Part shown: in pieces, positions 24,501 to 34,580 of the stretch
How positions within the stretch are numbered: the first letter of the stretch is position 1
How the letters are laid out: each line of letters opens with the position of its first letter
Source: Typha latifolia
Taxonomy: Eukaryota > Streptophyta > Magnoliopsida > Poales > Typhaceae
Length of the DNA: 64,000 nt
NCBI GenBank assembly: GCA_019914945.1
Contig: CM034107.1
Location: 8,060,001 to 8,124,000 of the forward strand
Direction of reading: 5' to 3'
The notes under the pieces: model-generated
What the model was told of the DNA's origin: nothing
What the model saw: the letters and a program-made list of their open reading frames with translations, nothing else
Databases searched by the model: none
Position numbers and translations under genes: made by a program

Positions 24501-27500
24501 ACCCATTTCAGATTGTCATCACTGTCTACAAGTCATAATACCTCGACAAGAGGCTCAAATTGTAACGCCCTCGCCCGGCACAGGCACATGCACGCCCATG
24601 CGCCCACACGGCACGCGCGGCACACACGACAGGTCCGGCGGGGCTCGTCATGCACAGATACACTCCTGTGCACATGTAATCTAACACCAAATAAATCATA
24701 CTATCAACCAAATAAACCTGTTAATATATGAATATCTAAGCCTACAAAATATACACTAGACCACTACATTGGGCGAAGCTACTAGGAGGGGTGCCGTACG
24801 GCACCCCTTGTGCCACACGCCTGTAAGTTGCAGGCATGGCTATCCATGATTTCAACTTGTATTCATGAAAACTTGAAGATCAATCTAGTAAAGGTTAAAA
24901 CATTAAGTCATAGAAAAGATTGGAACAAGAATTTAAAGACAGGCTTGTTTCTCTAAAGAAAAAGTACAAAAACTAATCCTTAACAAGTAATCAAATAAGT
25001 CCACACACCTGTAAAATTGGATTCGGCCAGTCACAACAATAATGCTCAATGCTAAGAATGAAATTTCTTTCTCTAGAACCAAATTGATGATACAGTGTGT
25101 AAGAACTGAGAAAAAAATTAAATAATAATATATAAATTAATTAATAAATAATTGAGAGAGAAGAGGGTGCACGTGCGTTGCACGTGCAGCCCTCTCCCTC
25201 TCCGGCAAGCAACGAGGTGGCCATAGAGATCTCACCGAATCTAACTCTAATTTAGATTTGGATTTTTACCCTATAAATTAAATCCTAATTCTCTCTCTTT
25301 TACCCAGCCTCCTTTCCCTCTTCTTCTTCTTCTCCTTCGTTTTCTTCTTTCTTGCCATCGGAGTCACGACGTGGGTTCGGACCGTCGGAGCATTACTGGA
25401 GTAATAAGGGACCGTCATGCTCTTCCTCGGTAAGCCCTCTCTCACCCCTCAAGTTTAATTTCAGTTTAATGTAGTAAATTAGAAATACCTAATTTCGGTG
25501 TTACGGCCTCATCTGTGAACCTCGTCGCCCGGCGACTTTGGGTCGCTACCGCTCCATCACTGAAAGCTTCGCGCTTTAAGCCTGGTGTCAATGATACCTT
25601 CGAGGGAGGCCGTCGTGGCTCGGGTCGTGGTCGGCCATAGGTAGGAAGTTTCCCAATACTGGTCGCTATGATCGATCTTCCTTCCTTTAGTACTGATCGT
25701 TGAGGTCGCTAGGAAGGCTTCGGCGAGATCGGCAGGCCGCCGGTGACAGTGGTTGTCGGCAGTGCTCTCTCTCCCTTCCCTTTCCTCCTCTCTTCTTTCT
25801 CCCTCACCAATCTCATTGGGGAAGAAAAAAAAAGGTTGGTCTCGGGTTCAACCAAGCCAATCATTTTCTTCTCTCTGGTTCGGGTCTAGGTTGCGGACCC
25901 GACTCGACCCTCTAACATTAAGTCATGGGTTGTAGGCCGACCTGCAGCTCGGTTCCTTGTTGGCTTTGGGTTGGGCCCTAGCCCAGCCCAACTAGCATCA
26001 AGTGGAAGGGTGGGCTGCAGGCCAGCTGCAGCCTAGTCTAATCCAATGAGTTTTATTTAAATTATGGTTATTTTTGTATTGTTTAAAGGTGGTGATTTTC
26101 AACACATGAATTAGATATTAGAGATTTTAATTATCTTACCTAGACTCAGGTGAGTAGGTTCACTCATATATTTATTCATATTTTACTTCGTACCTTTGTC
26201 TAACCATGTAATTTTGCTGTGTGCAAATTTATTTATTTCATTCTTCTGTGCAAATTTATTTATTATATTTTCTATGTACATTTAATCATTATACTCAGTG
26301 CATTGCCGTACCCTGTGTAAATTATAAATTTTAGTGTAAAGAAAAAGAAAACTAGTATTGTAATGACTTAGAGAACAGTCCCGGTATAGGTCGCTTGCGG
26401 CTTTCCATGGTGACTCAAATCTATCAGGAAATCTAGGAAAAAATCTTATATCAAATTACTGCGGTGACTTTCTTAGATGACTCTGGCGGGGCTAGGGAAC
26501 AGTTCCAAGATGAATGAACAATTTTCTAAAGTGACTCTAACCTCTCTCAACGGTTAGTAAAAAGACCAGGGTGTATTGATCGCATAGTAACACTATCTAA
26601 TGACCTTAACCGGATTAACTATGAAGAAAAGTCTCGAGTATCATCTCGAGGTGACTTATAGTTGATGTGGATCCACAGGGTATAGACCCATTGAGACAAA
26701 TGACATTATAAACATTGGAAAAATGTTAATATGTTGAAACTGAGCAAGGCTACAAGTTATGACTCTCTATTATTATCATTATCATTATTTAAGAGCATGC
26801 CTATTGGAAATTGTTATTTATATTGTTGAATTTGTGTCACGACCCAAAATAGGAATCATGACCGGCCATGCATCTCAATATGCTTGAGATGCACGAAGCC
26901 TTAATAATACTCTTTACGTATACGATGACAAGATAAATAAATAAAATGAAAATGTGCTATATTAAAATTTTATTTCTAAATGCAATTAAAATAAAAACAA
27001 TGTTAATGTTTTTGAGTTTCTAAATTAAAAGAAATAAAATAAAAATTTCTAATCTAAAGCACAAAATCTAAAAGAGCGGAAAGGTAAATAGGTGAATCCT
27101 AAGTGGAGGTGGAATCTAGGTACATCACGCTCAGTCGCCCCGCTGACTATTACCTGAAATAAATAAACAAATACAAAAAAAAAATAGAACTCGTGAGCCA
27201 ACAATTATAGCTCAGTGAGTGGAATCCACTCAAACCAAATAAATTTTAAAACATAATAATGCTGAATAAATTAAACTAAAAGCAACAATATCCATCATAA
27301 TATGCAATAGGCATGCTCTCTACATAATAACAATGATAACAATAGAGAAATGTCACAACTTGTAACCTTGCACGTTTTCAACATATTAACATCTTCTTGA
27401 TATTTATACTATCATATGTCTCAATGGGTCTAAACCCTGTGGATCCACATCAACTAGAAGTCACCTCGAGATGACGCTCGGGATTTTTCTTCATAGCTGA

Positions 27501-30500
27501 TCCGGTTAGGGTCATCAAAAGGTATCACTCTGTGATCAACACACTCTGTTTTTTCCTCTAACCGTTGAGAGAAGTTAGAGTCACCTAGGAAATTTTCTCA
27601 TACTTCCTAGGACTGTTCCCTAACCCCGCCAGAGTCACCTAAGAAAGTCACCGCAGTGATCTAATTTAGGACTTTCCCCTGGACTTCCAGATAGACTTGA
27701 GTCACCACGGAAAATCGCACACGATTTATACTGGGACTATTCTCTAGGTCATATCAATACTAGTCTCATTTTTATTTTCACAAATTTCAATATTTGCACG
27801 AAGTATGGTGATGTACTGAATATAATAACTAAATGCACACAGAAAATAAAACAATTAAATTTTCGCACGTACTGATGAAATAAATAAATTTACACAGAAA
27901 ATTTACATATTCTGACAAAAATACGAAATACAATGAAATAAACATGTGAATGAACCCACTCACCTGAGTCTAGGCAAGACAACCAAAATCTCAAATCTCT
28001 AGCCCACGTACTAAAAATCACCACCTTAAATAATAAATAACAATAACATTTTTAATTAAAACAATTATTAAAAATGTTTATATAATTTAACCTAAGAATA
28101 ATTAATTTGGGCTAAAATAAGCCCAAATCAATTGGGCTGGGCTGCAGTTGGCCCGTAGCCCACCCAATTAATTCTTAAATGGATTGGGCCAAGGCCCAAT
28201 CCAAATAGATAATGGAACCGGGTCGGGTTCCTTGGATTCGGATCCAACCCGACCCGAATCCATCACTAAAAGGGAGAAGATCAAACTCGGGCAACCCGAG
28301 TCTGTCTTCCCCAAACCGAAGAGAGAGAGAGAGAGAAAAAAAGAGGAAAAGAGAGAGAAAGAAGAAGAGAAAGAGGAAGACGCCGGCGACCGCCACGGCG
28401 AAGGTTCGCCGGCCGCACCCCTGGCTTCTCAACACCCATACGATGCCGCCGTCCTCACGAGGTGGAGGAGAACCCGCGAACGGTGGTCTATCCCATGACC
28501 GACGGCGACCGGAGCCACGAGGGCTCCAACGGTGACTGCCCACGGCACGAGGCCAACGGCAAGGCGCTTCCAGAGGTAGCGGCTGCGACTCGAAGCCGCC
28601 GGCCGGCCAGATTTGCCGACGAGGCCGAAAACCCCCAAATTAGGTATTTTCACTAAACCCTATTATTCTTAAATTAACTTTGAGGGGTTAGAGAGGGCTT
28701 ACAGGGGAGTCGCGTGGTGGTCTCTGCTGGCTCCAACGACGCTCCGGTAGGCCGATTCCACGGCGTGACTCCGTCGATGAAAGAGGAAGAAAAGAGAGAG
28801 GAGAGGGTTGAGATTATTAAGCATTAAGCAGAGAGAGAGAGAGAGAGAGATTAGGGTTTAATTTATAGTTTAGATGAGGATCAAATCTAATTCGATTTGG
28901 ATTAGATGAAATCCCTTCTTTCCCGCTGCGCACCGGAGAGGGAGAGGGGAGGGGCTGCACGTGCAGAGCACGTGCACCCTCCTCTCTCAACCCAATTTTT
29001 TTTTTTTCTGGTCCTAACAATTTGGGTTTTATTTAACACTGTAAAATTTTAGAATTTATTTAGTTTTTGAGTGGATTCCATTTACTAAGCTATAGTTGTT
29101 GGCTCATGGATTTCTTTTTCTATCTTTTATTATCTCAAGTAATAGTCAATATGGCGACCAAGCGAGATACAGTGAGATCCTACCTCCACTTAGGACCGAC
29201 TTATTTATCTTTTTGCTCTTTTGGTCTTATGTTTTAGATTAATTGTTAATTTTATTTCGTTTAGAGACACAAATAATGACATTGTTTTATGTTCATTGCA
29301 ATTAGTTTAAATTTAATAAAGTAGATTCTCTTCGTTTATTTATTCTTGTCATTGTACAGTTAGGAAGTATTAGTATGACTTCGTGTATCTCAAGTGTATT
29401 GAGGTGCATGGCTGGTCATAATTCCGATTTTGGATCGTGACACAGTGAATCAAGAAAAAAATGACAAACATGAAGACAAAAATTTTACGAATTGAACTAT
29501 GATAATAAATGAAGTTTCGAGGTCTGTTTGAGGTAAACTGATTGTGATCCAACGTGATATAATCAAGAAGAATTATTCTTCCATGATGCATGATAATGTT
29601 CTTAAGGAAGTAGCCAGGAAATGATTATTGTAGGAATTTAAGAAAGATTGCATGGTCTGGTATTGCCTTGTTTGATTGTGAACAATTTCTCAGTTTTTCA
29701 AATTACAATATTAAGATCCATTGTCTTCCTGATGTCATAAGGAGAAGAATATTATGTAATATGAGATGTGGTACAATTTGACTGTGCATATATCCGTCTC
29801 TAAGAACATATACATGTCTTGTGTGTGTATGTACACAAGAAAAACACAATACTCACATATCGGACTTCTGAAGCATTTCAATGTGGAATTATTTAGTCCA
29901 ATACTTTGTTTTGCTTACGAAGTATTATGTTTGTCATGGTTGTGCAATGTCTTTTCTTTCAATGATTGACCATCTTATTAAGCCTCATCCTCTTTCTTCT
30001 GTTCTACTGCCCACATAATCATTTGTGTATTGAGAATACAGAAATTTTTCTGTATATAAAAACAGATGCACAAGAAGGCCCTCATAGGAAATGTAAACTC
30101 AGTCTTGATGAACAGAAAACCCAGGTATATAATCCTTAGGTCTCCCATTTATGGGTTATTTTCTCAATTATCATGACTTGATTTCTTGGTACTGCTGTAT
30201 TACTATATGCAGATGACACTTTGGTCCATTGCCAAGTCCCCTCTCATGTTTGGAGGAGATTTAAGGCAAATTGATAGGACTACATTCAATCTTATCACCA
30301 ACCCTACCATATTGGAGATTAACTCTTACTCAACAAACAACATGGAGGTACTTGATCTATGGCATTGTATATCTTTTTAATAAGTTCTCCAGAAAGAGCA
30401 TCCTAGCAGTAGCATTTTACTCTACTAAAATGGTAATGTAACTGTGGATCAACTTCCTTTGCAATTATGACCAGTTTCATCATGTTTTCGCCAAGGAGAA

Positions 30501-33500
30501 TCCTGAAAGTAAAATTCTTGCTCTTAAGAAGTTGGAGAACCAGATTCGTATGGCTGAGGACAAAGTTCTTCATTTGACCAGCTGCAATGATGAAAAGGCA
30601 AAAGGATGGTTTGTTGTGAGACAAGATGGGAGCTTGGATCAGACATGTTGGAATTCTGACACAAAAACAAGTGATAGTCTCCCGTACTGTTTAGCCATAA
30701 AGAAGAATCTTTTGACATCGTATGAAACATTGGATTGTTCTAGCATATGAGTTAGATATGACATACATAATCTTAGTTTCTTATTGATATTAGTTCTGTC
30801 CTCTTTGTAGAGATGAAGATATTATAAACAAACATGAATATAAAGGAAGATTTCACTTATCAAGTATGGAGACTGCAGATGCTTGTCTAGATGCATCTGT
30901 AAATGGAAAACATAGTGCATCAGAGATGCGGAATACTTGGTCAACTTGCAGGTGGCATGCCAAGCAGGTATGATGTGAAAAATAATATTGACGTTTCTGT
31001 ACTTTCCTTTTATCATTGTTAGTGTGAATTTCTCTGTCCTTTTGTTTATGTCCTGTTATATGTTATTTATGAGATAATGTACTCCAGAACTAGATAAAAC
31101 CGTATTGTTTAAATGGTTCTCATATGTCTAGAAATTGTTAGTTCTATTTAATGATACCTGAACCTACAAGTAAAGTAAACTGGATATAGGAAACACGAAT
31201 ACTTCAAAATTCTAACACTATCCTATTGAACACTGAATAGGATACTATACTTGTCAAATATTTCAACAGATACATGTCAGATCCTTTTATATGTTCAAAT
31301 TTTTTAAAATAAAAATAAAAAGACAAGTCAAATATGGAGGTTTTAAATTAGGTCAATGAAGATTCTATTTGCAACCTGTGAAACATGGATATAGATATGA
31401 CACGATATGGATTCGTCAAATATGAAAAATCTTAGAAAATAAGAATATGATATACTTGGCTATGTAGCTTGTACATGTACCTTTCTTAACAAAACGTCCA
31501 GTATATTACATAGTGTATTACTTCTAAGATAGAAGGAAGATAAATAAGTTAATTCAATCTATAAATCATAAGAAATTGACCATTATAATATGATTGCTAA
31601 TATAGATCATCAAAAGAAAACAAACAAACTCAATACTTTCACAAAAAGAACCTTCTAAATATGGTGAGAAATGAAAGCTAATAGTTTCCTTCAATTTGAC
31701 TCATGTTTATAGGGATTTTGGAAGTACCAAGAAGTTTCTAAGAAGTATCTGAAAAGCTTTCATAATATTAATTCTAATTTTAGAAAATCAGATACTTTTA
31801 GGAAGCATCCAATACATATCAGAAAGTATCTGATGAGTATTGCATCCAATACAGTAAACAAAGATACAACAATAGTATGGAAGAAGTATCCGTGTTTTCT
31901 AGTTTACACTAAAGTCGACCCTCGATATTACTTTACTCTTAATATAAGTGTCTAATGCTATAAAAGATTAGTTTTGTTGATGAATAAGTTGAAGATGTGC
32001 TTAAATATATACTATCACAAGTTATATATGATCAGTTGAGTGCAGGTAAATGAGAAGCTAGTGTAAATCCTAATTGGATCTTACTCTTTTCTCATCCACA
32101 AATTGTAGGTCAATGCCACTGGTCCTAGATCAAGATCCAAGAAGTTTTAGTTGTTGTTTGATCTAAGAATCCTAAAAGATTAAGGACTTGTTAGATTCAT
32201 GGATAAGAAAACTTGATAAGCACACTCATCAGAGTCTTTGAGAGGGTGTTATCCTTTATCGACTGTTATTGTTTGAGAAATGGATGGATGGAGTTACTCT
32301 TTTGGTATCAATTATGGACATTTTCCAATTTAGTAAGGAGGGGAGGAAAAAGGTGAGGGGTTATCATCCATCATTGCTTATCTTACTTTGCTGGGTAGGA
32401 TGAGAAAACGGGAATAAGGATACAACTTTATGCGATTCCTTTTCCCACCCACCTTTGTAAGGCCTTGTTAAGGGATTTTTATTTCCAGTAAGACCCCATT
32501 ATCACGCAAAAATAGAACCTTTGACAACTATTGCCTACTGAATATAATGTTGTGTCATATGATTGTCATCTATTTTCTGTTCATGGACAGAGATGCTAAA
32601 ACCTAGTTTTAATCTTCTAGTTGCACATGAATCAGATAAAGGATGGAAAGAGTGAACTTCCTGTTTCATTAATAGAAAATAGTTTGGAGAACTTAAATAA
32701 ATACAGAATTTGTATTGCATGTCAGGCAACCCATGCAAGTGCAAAAGTGTGGCAGTTGGCTCAAATGCACTATTTCAACTGTTCGGGTTCTCGAACTGAT
32801 ACCTTACTGAGGACTCCTATTTCATGCGAGAAAGGTCATTATGAAAATCGGAAGATATCATGACGCTACATATAGACAACCAAGCAACGCAAAAAATTAT
32901 GATATCTCTGGAAATCGGCAAGAAATGAATAAAAAGTTTCTTGAAATCAAAGATTATTTTGTGCCGTGGGAGATAGATACGACATATCATGTATTTCATT
33001 TTTTCTACTGATCCTTAATACACATCTTTGTCATAGTTTTTGATTGACATCAACCCTTATTTGGAAAAGATACAGTTTGCATCGATAAGAAGAAATAGTG
33101 TTTTTTTAGAATAGAAGGGTGGATGATTTTTTTTTTTTTTTTTTTGGTGATTGTGACTGTAAAGATGACTTACTATACTTGATTCAAAGCATTGCTAAGA
33201 TGAATTTGTTCGCAGTTATCCCATAAAAGAACATAGTAATTTTATAAGGGAATTGTCTTATCTTATTTGGTTTTAGTTGTCTCCTTTAAAATGTTGGAGC
33301 CTTGTAACTTGCAACTGCAGATATGGGGATTAAATGAGAATGGAACTCTCATGAACAGCTACTCTAACTTGTGTGCAATTATCAGTTCCAAGAAAGGTGA
33401 CGGACTAAATTACTATTGCTTACACTTCATAGAATACAGTAGCTAACTAACTTCTGTTGCAGTGAATACCATCAATGGAGTCCGTTCTTGGATTGCAACT

Positions 33501-34580
33501 GGTAGAAGAGGTAAATAAACTCTAGCATTTTAACTTAATATTAATTTTTCTCATTTAAAATGTAATCAAGTACTTTTACATATATAATCTTATATATAGA
33601 ATTGGTTCACTCGACAACCAAATCCTGTTAGACAATATGGCCTCTTTGGCATCTGATTCACGATTTACATTGCATTTCTCATATCAATTTTCTTCATTTC
33701 TTCCTTGAACAAGTAAAAGCAACTCAAAGGTTCTACTAATTGAAGTTTCCTACAAGGTTTGCATATACGAAGCAGTCCTTTGTTGATCAGATCATTTGTA
33801 TGCTTGGATGTTGTAGCATAAGATTAAGTTTTTTTCATAAGGTCTGCACGCCAAACATTGTACCCAGATAGTTGAATTACAAACTTATTTACCCAAGTAC
33901 ATAGGTGATTTCTAGCCCACCTGGATGCCAACGTAGGTACGTCAAGGAGGATTGCTTTCGAAAATTGCGATTTTGTCCAATAAACTTGCTAACTGCTAAC
34001 TTGATGAGTGATTTTCTGTTCCCTTACCATTACCAAATTAAAGGATTGCAATAGAAATCGCTGAACTATTGAGCGATTTATGAACTAGTAATGTTTTCTA
34101 TCTGTACATACCCAAAGTGTTCATACAGAAAGGGATTTATATTAAGTAAAACCGCTAACTCAGACAATAATTTTTATAAACGTGTATATATTATCTTAAG
34201 TGGCATTCACATGGATCAAAACTCAACTAATAAGGTAAATAAATTTGTAACTCACTTATTTGGGTACATTGTTTGTGTGTAGACTTGGACGACCAATCCA
34301 AAACTCACTTTTTTCCTAAAAGTTAACTTTTCTCTTTAAATTTAATTCTTATAATGATGTAGGGGAAATCTACGTATCATTTTTCAACCTCAACGATGTG
34401 AGGGCACTAATATCGGCAAAAATATCAGACTTGACGAAAGTTCTTGGCAGTAGCTTCTTCAGCAAAGGATCATGTAATTGCACAGAAATTTGGAGTGGGA
34501 GAAGTTTAGGTCTAGTAAGAGGAAAACTATCAGCAATGGTTGAGAAGCATGGATGTTCACTCTTTGTATTGAGCTGTTAA
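13186..34580 (+). CDS. APSE: GH27 melibiase family protein, APSE-like (alpha-galactosidase / beta-L-arabinopyranosidase), 14 exons
   Basis: Exons: 13186-13253, 13519-13672, 13801-14058, 14564-14738, 14969-15030, 15121-15284, 15436-15533, 30066-30124, 30213-30347, 30475-30719, 30811-30967, 33321-33396, 33463-33510, 34363-34580. All introns are GT-AG and all phases agree; the sum is 1917 nt, 638 aa, close to the length of the Arabidopsis protein (At3g26380). Residues 1 to about 24 form a signal peptide. The GH27 barrel starts at TPPRGWNSYDSF (37-48). The nucleophile is D222 in VKLDC and the acid/base is D278 in RITADDWDTW. The C-terminal part is the beta-sandwich region. The family removes terminal beta-L-arabinopyranose or alpha-galactose, for example from arabinogalactan side chains, in the wall or secretory path. 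The exon 1 splice is the least certain part. No break was seen, so the gene looks functional, but its 14.5-kb intron 7 is full of TEs. Confidence 0.9.
15650..18296 (-). mobile_element. Solo LTR (about 2.65 kb) in APSE intron 7
   Basis: On the minus strand it starts TGTAACACCCC (right end, 18296) and ends in TTTCA (left end, 15650). It is flanked by a perfect 5-bp TSD, ACTTT, at 15645-15649 and 18297-18301. There are no gag or pol frames inside, so this is a solo LTR left by recombination. The TGTAACACC start and the great length are typical of Tekay/Del-type gypsy LTRs; that lineage is inference. The GC- and GA-rich frames at 17416-18318 on both strands are composition artefacts within it. 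Confidence 0.85.
18302..20111. other. Intron 7 sequence without recognisable element
   Basis: AT-rich, no coding motif, no clear terminal repeats. It probably includes the original intron. Confidence 0.4.
20349..21528 (+). mobile_element. Solo LTR (TGTCACGACCC family), internally shortened, inserted in the hAT remnant
   Basis: It begins TGTCACGACCCAGAATCGG and ends in TATTACA. The TSD is TGATA (20344-20348) / TGATG (21529-21533), 4 of 5 identical. It shares with the LTRs at 25098-29442 and 26835-29019 the landmarks GGCCATG, GCTCAATCGCCACGTTGAC, GAGCCAACAACTATAGCTCAG and GATCCACATCAACTAGAA. It is shorter than those about 2.2-kb copies because the later part is deleted, and it carries a 354-bp MITE. 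Confidence 0.8.
20468..20821. mobile_element. Short hAT-type MITE (354 bp) inside the LTR
   Basis: An exact 8-bp TSD, TGAAAAAC, lies at 20460-20467 and 20822-20829. The sequence starts CAAGGTTCTAAAAATCGG. Over its first about 230 bp it resembles the left end of the larger hAT-like element beginning at 22897, so it is probably a deletion derivative mobilised by that family. A (CT)n tract lies at about 20698-20723. The terminal inverted repeats are weak. Confidence 0.75.
21701..22167. other. Intron 7 sequence, unassigned
   Basis: AT-rich; possibly the remainder of the hAT remnant. No coding motif. Confidence 0.3.
22168..22896 (+). mobile_element. Partial LTR (TGTAACGACCC type)
   Basis: It begins TGTAACGACCCTACACC after GTAAT and reaches a G/A-rich region near 22800-22860 typical of the later part of these LTRs. 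It is cut at 22896 by the hAT-like element. The right remainder and matching TSD were not found. Confidence 0.5.
22897..25097 (-). pseudogene. hAT-superfamily transposase remnant (DUF659/hAT dimerisation type) with its transposon end
   Basis: The element end CAAGGTTCAAAAAATC is at 22897. On the minus strand the decayed frames follow a plant hAT transposase. A PLVEVL...LVDSDD stretch is rebuilt across the LTR at 24561. Next come GFLYKAM-like and HRDIYAADKH words at about 24500-24370, then NPIFKFF. The C-terminal dimerisation region at about 24040-23800 has AEWWSIYG-like and SSSQCERNW words. A low-complexity tail to 23141 is rich in Tyr/Pro/Asp (ORF 23383-23141). Stops and frameshifts throughout mean it is dead. 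The family excises and reinserts DNA with 8-bp duplications. The 5' (right) end was not located; it may lie beyond the LTR insertion ending at 29442. Confidence 0.7.
24561..25079 (+). mobile_element. Short solo-LTR-like insertion in the hAT remnant
   Basis: It starts TGTAACGCCCTCGCC and is flanked by CAAAT at 24556-24560 and 25080-25084. Removing it with one CAAAT rejoins a hAT transposase frame (PLVEVL), which supports the boundaries. The right end reads TAGAAC rather than the expected CA, so the terminus is altered or slightly misplaced. The GC-rich first 110 bp opens spurious frames. Confidence 0.6.
25098..29442 (-). mobile_element. Solo LTR (TGTCACGA family, minus strand) containing a second, inverted LTR
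   Basis: Read on the minus strand it starts TGTCACGATCC at 29442 and ends at 25098. A perfect 5-bp TSD, CAGTG, lies at 25093-25097 and 29443-29447. Without the insert at 26835-29019 (and one TSD copy) it is about 2155 bp, nearly the same length as the inserted sister copy. It shares all landmarks with that copy: the GAGCCAACAACTATAGCT block, the TCACCTCGAGATGA block and the paired CACGTG near the 3' end. There is no internal coding region. The long frames at 25700-25935 are artefacts. Confidence 0.9.
26835..29019 (+). mobile_element. Solo LTR (TGTCACGA family, plus strand) nested in its sister copy
   Basis: It starts TGTCACGACCC and ends GGTCCTAACA, 2185 bp, with a perfect 5-bp TSD ATTTG at 26830-26834 and 29020-29024. 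It interrupts the minus-strand copy of the same family about 420 bp from that copy's start. The two together look like an element with long inverted repeats, but the two TSD pairs show two insertions. The frames at 28175-28660 on both strands are composition artefacts of the GA- and GC-rich part. Confidence 0.92.
29448..30065. other. Right end of APSE intron 7
   Basis: AT-rich, with weak frames only. It may include more of the old hAT remnant. The acceptor AACAG precedes exon 8. Confidence 0.4.
30066..34580 (+). CDS. APSE: APSE-like gene, exons 8-14 (end of barrel and C-terminal domain)
   Basis: Exon 8 (30066) completes the codon split at 15533 and continues with EGPHRKC. Exon 9 encodes MTLWSIAKSPLMFGGDLR, a strongly conserved melibiase block. 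Exons 10-11 encode a C-terminal domain with GWFVVRQDGS and end in WHAKQ. Exons 12-13 give IWGLNENGTL and RSWIATGRRG. Exon 14 ends LFVLSC and TAA at 34578-34580. Continuity of family sequence and phase across the 14.5-kb intron shows that this is one gene and not a split pseudogene. Intron 11 (30968-33320) is 2.35 kb. Confidence 0.88.
30968..33320. other. APSE intron 11 (2.35 kb)
   Basis: No TE with clear ends. The 80-codon frame at 32621-32863 is not an exon: exons 11 and 12 join in phase without it, and the family protein has no such insert. A run of about 22 T lies at 33127-33148. Confidence 0.5.

Noticed and set aside
28175..28660. Six overlapping ORFs of 64-122 codons
   Set aside because: Located inside the solo LTR at 26835-29019; Arg/Glu/Lys-rich low complexity.
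26835..29442. A single 2.6-kb element with about 420-bp terminal inverted repeats
   Set aside because: Two separate perfect TSD pairs (ATTTG for 26835-29019; CAGTG for 25098-29442) show two LTR insertions of one family in opposite orientation.
32621..32863. 80-codon ORF in APSE intron 11, considered as an extra exon
   Set aside because: Exons 11 and 12 join in phase and in family sequence without it, and no suitable splice sites bound it.
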